DNA of 10,181 bases from Candidatus Omnitrophota bacterium (GTDB taxonomy: Bacteria > Omnitrophota > Gorgyraeia > 2-02-FULL-51-18), in assembly GCA_023247955.1 (NCBI GenBank), contig JAHFFL010000024.1, forward strand, positions 1 through 10,181, in the 5' to 3' direction. This document shows, piece by piece, positions 1 to 5,331 of the stretch. The stretch's first letter is position 1, and each line of letters starts with the position of its first letter. Under the pieces are notes generated by a model. It was not told the origin of the DNA, made no database searches, and was given only the letters and a program-made list of their open reading frames with translations. A program made the translations under genes and the position numbers.

Positions 1-669
1 GGGATACGAAAATATCTCACCATTTGGAAAATTTACCAGAATACACCGCTGTCCGGGGCCGTGAAAACAGTTTTGGAAGACGAGTTCGGACACGAGGATA
101 AAGTGGTTTCGGGGTTGGAGGAGAGAAAGATCAGCCCGGAGCGGGTTCGGAGCGTCTTCCTCGGATTTAACGATGGTCTGGTCGAGTTTCTCGGGGCCGT
201 GGGCGGATTCTTCGCAGCTTTTCAGGACGCCCAGTCCGTTTTAGTCGCCAGTTTCACCGGCGCGGCTGCTGGCGCGCTTTCGATGGCGGTGGGGGTTTTC
301 GCTTCCTCGGGATTTGAAGAGGAGATGCAGCGGGCGGTTTTAGAAAAAGAAGAGTTTTTATCGGGTGTCACGCGTAGTACGAGGACCATTGCCCGTCCCT
401 TCGGTTCCGCCGTGACAGTCGGGGTTTCCTATCTTTTCGGCGCAATGGTCCCGATACTCCCTGTTTTCTTCGGCGCCCAAAGCGTCTTGATTTCGTGGGC
501 TTGCGGAGGAGTCATGGTCGTCCTGGTGACCATGGTGTTGTCGTTTATTTCCGGGACGCAGGTCGGGAAACGCGTCCGGACAAACCTCGCGATGGTCGCA
601 GTTGCCGTCGCTGCCGCTTACGCCATCGGTATTTTCGTCAAAAATTTTCTAGGTGTTGAGGCGGTATAA
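1..669 (+). CDS. VIT1/CCC1-family iron/manganese transporter with ferritin-like N-terminal part, 5'-partial
   Basis: Membrane protein of the VIT1/CCC1 family, which moves Fe2+ or Mn2+ out of the cytosol. Numbering from the GTG at 61, family marks are FNDGLVE at 36-42 and GALSMAVG at 71-78. Five hydrophobic segments lie near 37-53, 60-82, 115-135, 140-165 and 174-197, with a charged stretch (83-110) between the second and third that fits the cytosolic metal-binding region. The frame stays open to base 1 with no stop, and its first residues read as a helix leading into VLEDEFGHED, whose ExxH resembles the last helix of a ferritin/rubrerythrin-like diiron domain. I therefore think the GTG at 61 is not the true start and the gene begins upstream, as in known ferritin-like/VIT fusions (MbfA-like). 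No Shine-Dalgarno precedes the GTG. Family call is fairly sure; the fusion is inferred from about 34 residues. It leads a probable four-gene operon, 15 bases before msrB. Confidence 0.8.
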   Translation, partial: GIRKYLTIWKIYQNTPLSGAVKTVLEDEFGHEDKVVSGLEERKISPERVRSVFLGFNDGLVEFLGAVGGFFAAFQDAQSVLVASFTGAAAGALSMAVGVFASSGFEEEMQRAVLEKEEFLSGVTRSTRTIARPFGSAVTVGVSYLFGAMVPILPVFFGAQSVLISWACGGVMVVLVTMVLSFISGTQVGKRVRTNLAMVAVAVAAAYAIGIFVKNFLGVEAV

Positions 670-684
670 TACATCAGAAAAAAG

Positions 685-1203
685 ATGCGTGCTAGAATAA
701 GCGCCGGAGCGCTGGTCTTTTTATTGCCTCTTCTACTGGGAGTCGCGATGGACGAAAGCGCCAAAATAGAGATTTACAATGCGACAACGGGGAAAACAGA
801 AAAGGTCGACCCGGTCGTGCAGACGGAGGGCGAATGGAAAAAGATCCTGACGCCCGAGCAGTATCAGGTGATGCGGGGCAAGGGGACGGAGCGGCCGTTC
901 AGCAAACAGTGCGCGATCCCGAAATCCGGCAAAGGGATTTACCGGTGCGCCGCTTGCGGGACAGATTTGTTCCAATACGGAAACAAGTTTGAATCAGGCA
1001 CGGGCTGGCCGAGTTTTTGGGACCCGGTCTCCCCGCTCAACATCAAGATCGAAGAGGATAACAGTTTTGGGATGCGCCGCGAAGAAGCGCTTTGCGCGCG
1101 ATGCGGCGCCCATTTGGGGCATGTTTTTGACGACGGTCCTCCGCCGACCGGCAAGCGCTATTGCATCAATACGGTGGCGTTAAAACTCACTGAAAACTGC
1201 TAA
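685..1203 (+). CDS. msrB: Peptide methionine-(R)-S-oxide reductase MsrB, probably exported
   Basis: Reduces the R form of methionine sulfoxide in proteins. The 172 residues hold the full MsrB domain from about 48: zinc-binding CxxC pairs at C88/C91 and C137/C140, GTGWPSFW at 105-112, GAHLGHVFDDG at 141-151, and the catalytic cysteine C160 in RYCIN. The usual resolving cysteine in the GCGWPSF motif is T106 here. C76 lies 84 residues before C160, close to the position of the alternative resolving cysteine described for Xanthomonas MsrB, so it may take that role. Residues 1-21 are a basic start plus a leucine-rich stretch, like a signal peptide or membrane anchor, without a lipobox cysteine. The start is uncertain: ATG 685 has no clear Shine-Dalgarno, whereas ATG 748 (residue 22) is preceded by GGGAG and would give a cytosolic 151-residue enzyme. 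I prefer 685 because of the hydrophobic segment. Confidence 0.93.
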   Translation: MRARISAGALVFLLPLLLGVAMDESAKIEIYNATTGKTEKVDPVVQTEGEWKKILTPEQYQVMRGKGTERPFSKQCAIPKSGKGIYRCAACGTDLFQYGNKFESGTGWPSFWDPVSPLNIKIEEDNSFGMRREEALCARCGAHLGHVFDDGPPPTGKRYCINTVALKLTENC

Positions 1204-1215
1204 AGGAGAAGGAGA

Positions 1216-1626
1216 ATGCTGGACAACTCGCTGTGGATCAAGATCGCGCTTTGTGTGTTGTGCGGGACTATAGTCGGGGTCGAGCGGCAGAAGCATAAAA
1301 AACCAATCGATGCGCGGACCAGCATTTTGATTTGCCTGGGCACGATGATTTTTATTTACTTGGCAGGTCAAATGGACGGGGAGAAGGATAGCACCCGTGT
1401 TCTGGGGCAGGTGGTGAGCGGAATCGGTTTCTTGGGAGCGGGCGCGATCATCAACCGCCAAGGCCTTGTCGTCGGCATGACATCGGCGTCGGTGGTTTGG
1501 GTGCTTGCGGCTATCGGCTCGGCCATCGGTGTGGGGCAGTACCTGGTGGGTGTCGCGATCTCGGTGGTGACCCTGGCTGTCCTGATGGGGTCGCACTGGC
1601 TCGAGAGCCGTATGCCGGGCAGCTGA
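1216..1626 (+). CDS. MgtC/SapB-family inner-membrane protein
   Basis: A 136-residue hydrophobic protein matching the MgtC/SapB membrane domain. GVERQ at about residues 21-25 is followed by an ARTSIL motif, and the conserved core reads QVVSGIGFLGAGAII, then GMTSASVVWVLAAIG. Four to five membrane helices are likely. It lacks the cytosolic C-terminal domain found in virulence MgtC of Salmonella, so it is the short SapB-like form. MgtC proteins are linked to survival at low Mg2+ and inside host cells and can modulate F1Fo ATP synthase; the role of short environmental forms is not settled, so I give no symbol. The start is well supported by a strong Shine-Dalgarno (GGAGAAGGAG at 1204-1213) just before the ATG. 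It lies 12 bases after msrB and 10 before the glycosylase gene, so it is probably co-transcribed with them. Confidence 0.9.
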   Translation: MLDNSLWIKIALCVLCGTIVGVERQKHKKPIDARTSILICLGTMIFIYLAGQMDGEKDSTRVLGQVVSGIGFLGAGAIINRQGLVVGMTSASVVWVLAAIGSAIGVGQYLVGVAISVVTLAVLMGSHWLESRMPGS

Positions 1627-1636
1627 GAAACGCTCT

Positions 1637-2266
1637 GTGCAGTTTGACTTGTTTGACAGCGCCCAGAATCAGATTTTAGGCGCGAAGACTTACTCGGATT
1701 TCAAAGAAGCGCTGGCGGGTTCCGGCTGCGTCAGGTGCTCTCTCTCGTCTTCACGGACGCATATTGTCGTCGACCGGGGAAACCCCCAGGCCAAGGTCAT
1801 GATTATCGGGGAGGCGCCCGGAGAAAATGAGGATTTGCAGGCCAGGGCTTTTGTCGGCCGCGCCGGAAAGCTTCTCGACGAACTTATGCGCGAGATCGGT
1901 TTCAACACCGAAAAGGACGGCTTGATTGCGAATGTCGTCAAATGCCGACCTCCCGAAAACCGTGCGCCGCTTCCCAAAGAAGTGGAGGCGTGTTTTCCTT
2001 TCTTGAGAAAACAGATCCAATTTATGCAGCCCCGAATTATCCTGCTTCTGGGCGCTACCGCCCTCAGGCACGTGATTCCGGACAAGGGCGAATTCTCCAT
2101 GGGGCAGGAGGCCGGGAATTTTTTCAGCCATACCGCCTATCCCGGCATTGAACTGATGGTGCTTTATCATCCCGCGTATATCCTTCGAGATCCCCGCAAA
2201 AGACCGCTGATGGCGGAGCATCTTAAACGCTTTCAGCAGTGCTGGATACACACACCGCCTTCTTAA
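1637..2266 (+). CDS. Type-4 uracil-DNA glycosylase, iron-sulfur
   Basis: Removes uracil from DNA, the first step of base excision repair of deaminated cytosine. The 209 residues show the family-4 signature: motif GEAPGENED at 58-66, FVGRAGKLLD at 72-81, and HPAYILR at 178-184. Four cysteines at 31, 34, 103 and 119 are placed as the ligands of the [4Fe-4S] cluster of this family (CxxC, then two cysteines 16 apart). NVVKCRPPENR at 99-109 is also typical. Length fits the family. The start is GTG 1637, giving MQFDLFD and only about 30 residues before the first cluster cysteine; its ribosome site is weak, so translation may be coupled to the gene ending 10 bases upstream. It is the last gene of the left block; no clear hairpin-plus-T-run terminator follows. 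Confidence 0.92.
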   Translation: MQFDLFDSAQNQILGAKTYSDFKEALAGSGCVRCSLSSSRTHIVVDRGNPQAKVMIIGEAPGENEDLQARAFVGRAGKLLDELMREIGFNTEKDGLIANVVKCRPPENRAPLPKEVEACFPFLRKQIQFMQPRIILLLGATALRHVIPDKGEFSMGQEAGNFFSHTAYPGIELMVLYHPAYILRDPRKRPLMAEHLKRFQQCWIHTPPS

Positions 2267-2285
2267 GCCCGTATAGCCCGCTTTC

Positions 2286-2314
2286 TTGACTTCTAACGAA
2301 ATGTCAGGTAACTT
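2286..2314 (+). promoter_or_regulatory. Possible sigma70 promoter upstream of the small ORF
   Basis: TTGACT at 2286-2291 matches five of six bases of a -35 box. After a 17-base spacer comes TAACTT at 2309-2314, a poor -10 box with three matches. Transcription would start near 2321 and give a leader of about 58 bases before the ATG at 2379. A weak imperfect hairpin (AGTGAG at 2319-2324 with CTTACT at 2333-2338) lies at the leader's start. I recognise no riboswitch in this leader. Confidence 0.25.
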
Positions 2315-2378
2315 TGAGAGTGAGGGCTTATTCTTACTTCTTTAGAGATAAGGGGATAGGGACTCAAGGGGGGGTGTT

Positions 2379-2531
2379 ATGAAGGTATTGAGTTCGCGTC
2401 AGAAGAATTCGGCGCTTTTAAGTTATATTTACTTTAATCCTCTTTTTAAAGCGACGCGGATAGCCCGTAGAAAACTCAAAAGGCATATTTTCTCTAAGTT
2501 CAAAACCTCTTCCCAAAAAGCTCTTGAGTAA
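2379..2531 (+). CDS. Possible small basic protein, 50 residues, unknown function
   Basis: An ATG frame of 50 codons ending in TAA, in the spacer between the glycosylase gene and the minus-strand PilZ gene. The product begins MKVLSSRQKNSALLSYIYFN and is strongly basic, with a K/R cluster (KATRIARRKLKR, about 24-35) and few acidic residues. It has no convincing membrane segment or signal peptide and I recognise no family. A run of seven G at 2368-2374, preceded by AA and ending four bases before the ATG, could act as a Shine-Dalgarno, although it is not the usual AGGAGG. Local sequence is AT-richer than the neighbouring genes. The basic composition could simply come from AAA/AAG-rich non-coding DNA, so this may not be a gene. 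A leader peptide or a nucleic-acid-binding small protein are alternatives; none is proven. Confidence 0.35.
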   Translation: MKVLSSRQKNSALLSYIYFNPLFKATRIARRKLKRHIFSKFKTSSQKALE

Positions 2532-2535
2532 ATCG

Positions 2536-2552
2536 AATAAAACAGTTTTATT
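2536..2552. repeat. AT-rich perfect palindrome at the convergent gene ends
   Basis: AATAAAAC at 2536-2543 and GTTTTATT at 2545-2552 are exact inverted repeats around one base. It lies between the stop of the small plus-strand ORF (2531) and overlaps the stop codon of the minus-strand PilZ gene (2551-2553). As RNA it would fold to a weak seven-pair A-U stem with a three-base loop. It might help end transcription from both sides or bind a protein, but it lacks a GC-rich stem followed by a T run. Confidence 0.35.
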
Positions 2553-2982
2553 AGGGTGCTGAGAACTGTTCGGCGTATTCCTTAATCCATTTTTCCGCGG
2601 CTTCTTCCTCCGAAACTTCACGACCAAGCTCTTTCGAAAGGGTTTTTCGGTATTCCAGGATTTTCAGCGCTTCTTCGGCGAGCTTCGCCCGAAGGGCACT
2701 GCAAGGATCGTGGAAGCTCACCCCGGTGCGGTAAGCGCCTGTTTTTCTGTCCTCCTTTGAATACATCACGCGGGCCCTTACTTCAAACGATTTTTCTCTA
2801 ATGGGAATCGTGAGACTGATGTCTTTTCCCTTGCGAAGTTTGCGGCGCCAGTAAAAACAAAGTCCGCCGAGGGAGATGTCGTGAGAGTGAAGAGAAGCGC
2901 CCGGGCTTGCCAGCCCAATCAGTATCGGCCAATGGATAGGATGCCTGAAAAACTTTCGTTTTTCTTGCCCCGCAGTGAGCAT
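2551..2982 (-). CDS. PilZ-domain protein, probable cyclic-di-GMP binder
   Basis: A 143-residue protein with a PilZ domain (about 7-95) and a helical tail. The two parts of the cyclic-di-GMP site are present: RKFFR at 9-13 (RxxxR) and DISLGG at 35-40 (DxSxxG). PilZ proteins bind this second messenger and change motility, exopolysaccharide or other surface behaviour, usually through a partner. Residues 96-143 are rich in E, K and A and end EEEAAEKWIKEYAEQF; this looks like a partner-binding helical extension, but its role is unknown. The ATG at 2982 is the only start that keeps RxxxR, and no Shine-Dalgarno precedes it: the sequence just upstream is the promoter at 2989-3017, which points to a leaderless message. 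A second PilZ gene is divergent, 96 bases away. Fold call is secure; target unknown. Confidence 0.9.
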   Translation of the reverse strand: MLTAGQEKRKFFRHPIHWPILIGLASPGASLHSHDISLGGLCFYWRRKLRKGKDISLTIPIREKSFEVRARVMYSKEDRKTGAYRTGVSFHDPCSALRAKLAEEALKILEYRKTLSKELGREVSEEEAAEKWIKEYAEQFSAP

Positions 2983-2988
2983 GGGGTA

Positions 2989-3017
2989 ATTGTAGCAAAA
3001 CGGCCTTGGAATATCAA
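2989..3017 (-). promoter_or_regulatory. Near-consensus sigma70 promoter for the minus-strand PilZ gene
   Basis: Read on the minus strand, TTGATA (3017-3012) is a -35 box with five of six matches. A 17-base spacer follows, then TACAAT (2994-2989), a -10 box with five of six, preceded by TGC, the extended -10 element. Counting seven bases past the -10 box puts the expected transcription start at 2982, exactly the first base of the PilZ ATG. The spacing and absence of a ribosome site support a leaderless transcript. Confidence 0.7.
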
Positions 3018-3078
3018 TCCAGGTCTTTGGCGGGTCAGAGTGGCATTTTCAAAAAAAATATGGTATGTTGAAAGAGCT

Positions 3079-3441
3079 ATGGAAGCAGGCGACCCCAACC
3101 AAGAAAAGAGAAAATCCAAGAGGATCCAAAGGCCTTTTACCGCCAGGGTGCAGCTGCGTACGCCCAGCCTTTTTCCCTCGTGGGATATTGTGACCGTCCA
3201 AAACTTGAGCGCCGATGGGATGCTTTTTAGCTACGACAAGCAAATACCGCCGGGCACGGTTTTAGACTTTAAAATCAATTTTCCCATGACGAACCAGCCG
3301 ATAGACGGCACCGGCAAAGTGATCCGTGCCGAATCCATGGGCCAAGGACCTTATTACAGCGTCGCCACTTATTTCACGCACATCACCCAAACGGAACGTG
3401 AGCTAATCAACGAATCCGCGGACGAGTTTTATTCCGGCTGA
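3079..3441 (+). CDS. PilZ-domain protein, single domain
   Basis: A 120-residue protein consisting almost only of a PilZ domain. A basic patch KRKSKR at 10-15 supplies R11xxxR15, and NLSADG at 42-47 is the second cyclic-di-GMP motif in its N-first form. The strands after it (FSYDKQIPPGTVLDFKINFP, then GTGKVIRAE at 77-85) follow the usual beta-barrel order. The frame is open further upstream to 2881, but that part overlaps the opposite PilZ gene and looks non-coding. ATG 3079 is chosen because it sits just before the basic patch and follows GAAAGAG, a weak, close ribosome site. I see no convincing promoter for it in the 96-base divergent spacer. It precedes the barrel gene by 24 bases, so the two are likely co-transcribed. 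It is clearly a different paralogue from the minus-strand PilZ protein: no helical tail and different loops. Confidence 0.88.
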   Translation: MEAGDPNQEKRKSKRIQRPFTARVQLRTPSLFPSWDIVTVQNLSADGMLFSYDKQIPPGTVLDFKINFPMTNQPIDGTGKVIRAESMGQGPYYSVATYFTHITQTERELINESADEFYSG

Positions 3442-3465
3442 CGTGGACTATCGGGCGCGGGGCGC

Positions 3466-4287
3466 ATGAGGGGCAGACGGATCGTACCCCAGGCGGCAGG
3501 TTTGGGTGCTGGTCTCTTCCTTCTTTTTTCCTCCCTTTCAAATGCGGCGCCGGTGGGCGGTGCCGGTACTGAGGATTTTAAAAAGTTTTCGGTCGGGATC
3601 GCTTTCAGTGGAATTTTAGAAAAAGAAATGAAGCCCGAAAACAGCAGTGATTTTTCGACGCTGAAAATAAAAAGGGCCGACCAATATTATCTGTTGCCTT
3701 GCTACCATGTCTTTGAAAACGCTACGAATACCATGGACGTCTTTGCGAAGCTCGGGCGTTCGGACCTGATCACTACGGGCAGTGACAAGAATACGCATCA
3801 GGACGAAAACGTTAAATACAGTCCGGGTTTGCTTTGGGGCGTGGGCGCCATCCTTTCCCATCATTTTGAGAATGCAGTGACCATCTCGCTCCAAACGCAG
3901 TGGGGCGGCTGGGGTGCCGGCATTGATGAGCTCAAATACAACGGTCAAAAGGCCTCGGGAATTTCGGGCAGCGACAAATTCAGGGTTTCGGAGTTCCAGG
4001 CGGCACTGCTTTTTGGCAAGTCCATTTTCCTTGAAGATCGCCAGATAACTTACCGCCCGTATATAGGCCCCACGTTGGCTTGGATGGGTTTAAGCCGAGG
4101 GGACCTTCAGTACACGGCCGGAGGCGTTACGCGTTCGGCGATCAGCGCCGACGCGAACGAGGATGGACTGTTTGGTTTTGTGGCCGGCGTGGATATGCTG
4201 ACGGTGAGCGATGTCCTGCGTGTCAACGTCGAGGTCCAGCTGCTTTCTGAAGAGGCCTTCACTTTGTCGATCCACTACCGTTTTTAA
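3466..4287 (+). CDS. Predicted outer-membrane beta-barrel protein, unknown function
   Basis: A 273-residue exported protein. Residues 1-27 are a signal peptide: basic MRGRR, a hydrophobic stretch, and a likely cut after SNA at 25-27. The rest alternates hydrophobic and polar residues with many G, Y, W and F (for example GLLWGVGAIL, QTQWGGWGAG, YRPYIGPTLAWMGL). The chain ends in SIHYRF, whose terminal phenylalanine fits the signal read by the BAM complex. Barrel strands and turns are therefore likely, perhaps 8-12 strands. I cannot assign a transported substrate or enzyme activity. It follows the second PilZ gene by 24 bases, so its amount may be linked to that gene by shared transcription; that is inferred from spacing only. 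The ribosome site before ATG 3466 is poor (GGGGCGC). An adhesin, porin or OmpA-like scaffold are all possible. Confidence 0.7.
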   Translation: MRGRRIVPQAAGLGAGLFLLFSSLSNAAPVGGAGTEDFKKFSVGIAFSGILEKEMKPENSSDFSTLKIKRADQYYLLPCYHVFENATNTMDVFAKLGRSDLITTGSDKNTHQDENVKYSPGLLWGVGAILSHHFENAVTISLQTQWGGWGAGIDELKYNGQKASGISGSDKFRVSEFQAALLFGKSIFLEDRQITYRPYIGPTLAWMGLSRGDLQYTAGGVTRSAISADANEDGLFGFVAGVDMLTVSDVLRVNVEVQLLSEEAFTLSIHYRF

Positions 4288-4299
4288 GGGAGAATTCTG

Positions 4300-4344
4300 A
4301 TGGATTTGAAAGCCGTTCAGCAAGGCACACCCGCCACCCGATAA
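4300..4344 (+). CDS. Possible 14-codon mini-ORF upstream of glpX
   Basis: ATG at 4300 follows GGGAG at 4288-4292 with a seven-base spacer, and the frame reads MDLKAVQQGTPATR before TAA. It sits in the 93-base gap between the barrel gene and glpX. It could be a leader peptide, a remnant, or chance. The gap also holds two copies of CCCGATAA (4337-4344 and 4356-4363). The sequence offers nothing further. Confidence 0.15.
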   Translation: MDLKAVQQGTPATR

Positions 4345-4380
4345 ATCGTCATTTCCCCGATAATTCACTAGGAAAGAGGC

Positions 4381-5295
4381 ATGAGAGAAATCAGTTTAGA
4401 CATGGTAAGGGTCACGGAAGCAGCCGCGATCGCCGCTTCGGGGTGGATAGGCAGCGGCGATAAGAAGGCCGCCGACAAAGCCGCGGCCGAGGCGATGCGG
4501 AAACGCTTAAACACCATCGACTTTAAAGGGCATGTGGTGATCGGCGAGGGGATAAAGGACGAAAGCGCTGGCCTGTTTGCCGGCGAGAGGGTCGGAAAGG
4601 CCGATATGAAGCAGGGGAAGGTCTATGATCTGGCCATCGACCCCATCGAGGGAACACGGCCGACGGTCAATTCAGGCCCTGAGGCGCTGAGCGTGCTCGC
4701 GGTGGCCGACAAGGGAAGTCTTTTCTCCACTCACGAATTTTACATGAAAAAATTGGCTTACGGCCCGCAGATCGCCAAACACGTGCGGCTTTCGATCAAG
4801 GATACGCTTAAAAAAACCGTCGAACAGGTGTCACGCGTGACGGGAAAGACCCCGGAAAAAATCGTGGTGTGCCTTTTGGACAGGCCACGTCACGAAAAAT
4901 GGGTAGGGGAGCTCCGCCGGATCGGCGTGCGCATCAAATTGATCCAAGACTGCGACGTGTCGGCCGCGATTGCGACTTGTCTGAGTGACAGCGGCATAGA
5001 TCTTCTGTGCGGCATCGGCGGCGCGCCGGAAGGCGTGATCACCGCCTGCGCGATCAAATGCCTGCGAGGCGGTTTTCAGGCGCAGATCATGCGCAAGGAC
5101 GGACAAACGCAGCCGGAGGTTTATGGATTGGACGAGTTTGTGAAGGGGGAATGTGTTTTTGCGGCGACGGGCATCACGAACGGGAGTCTTCTCCGCGGGG
5201 TGCGTTACACCTCGGAAGGGCCGGTTACCAGCAGCGTTTTCATGCGTTCCTCAAGCGGCACCGTGCGCTGGCTCAGCTCTTATCACGGAAACTAA
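4381..5295 (+). CDS. glpX: Class II fructose-1,6-bisphosphatase
   Basis: Hydrolyses fructose 1,6-bisphosphate to fructose 6-phosphate in gluconeogenesis, in the cytosol, with divalent metal. The 304 residues follow Escherichia coli GlpX closely: SRVTE-like VRVTEAAA near 9-16, ADKAAAEAMR at 31-40, VIGEG at 53-57, DPIEGTRPT at 88-96, KPRH-like RPRHEKW at 168-174, GIGGAPEGV at 211-219 and ATGITNG at 262-268. Metal and catalytic acids corresponding to D33, E57, D85, E88 and E213 of E. coli are D32, E56, D87 or its neighbour, E90 and E217; exact pairing is by motif and not alignment software. The protein is shorter than E. coli GlpX (336), mainly because the stretch between about 228 and 258 is trimmed. 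A good Shine-Dalgarno (GGAAAGAGG) precedes ATG 4381. Some family members also act on sedoheptulose bisphosphate. No other sugar-metabolism gene is nearby. Confidence 0.93.
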   Translation: MREISLDMVRVTEAAAIAASGWIGSGDKKAADKAAAEAMRKRLNTIDFKGHVVIGEGIKDESAGLFAGERVGKADMKQGKVYDLAIDPIEGTRPTVNSGPEALSVLAVADKGSLFSTHEFYMKKLAYGPQIAKHVRLSIKDTLKKTVEQVSRVTGKTPEKIVVCLLDRPRHEKWVGELRRIGVRIKLIQDCDVSAAIATCLSDSGIDLLCGIGGAPEGVITACAIKCLRGGFQAQIMRKDGQTQPEVYGLDEFVKGECVFAATGITNGSLLRGVRYTSEGPVTSSVFMRSSSGTVRWLSSYHGN

Positions 5296-5309
5296 AAGTG
5301 TGTTATAAT
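5280..5309 (+). promoter_or_regulatory. Extended -10 promoter for the yebC-ruvCAB operon
   Basis: TGTTATAAT at 5301-5309 is a perfect extended -10 element (TG, one base, TATAAT). A weaker -35 candidate, TTATCA at 5280-5285 (four of six), is 18 bases upstream, inside the end of glpX. Transcription would start near 5316, giving a leader of about 16 bases that carries AGAGGAG (5319-5325), the ribosome site for the GTG start of yebC. Confidence 0.6.
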
Positions 5310-5331
5310 TGCTCGTCCAGAGGAGAATAAA

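Noticed and set aside
665..670. TATAAT at the end of the first gene as a promoter for msrB
   Set aside because: No -35 match at 16-18 bases upstream and no TG extension; it is also part of the coding end and stop codon.
1180..1596. Minus-strand frame opposite the MgtC-like gene
   Set aside because: Histidine/aspartate-rich shadow; the plus strand has a strong ribosome site and clear MgtC motifs.
2319..2338. Hairpin after the glycosylase gene as a terminator
   Set aside because: Only six pairs including a G-T pair, with no T run; too weak to call.
3041..3060. TGGCATTTTC as a sigma54 site ahead of the second PilZ gene
   Set aside because: TGGC is present but the TTGC element at the required distance is missing, replaced by an A run.
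2881..3078. 66-codon upstream extension of the second PilZ protein
   Set aside because: It overlaps the minus-strand PilZ gene and its promoter, and the extension does not look like a domain. The ATG at 3079 lies right before the basic PilZ patch.
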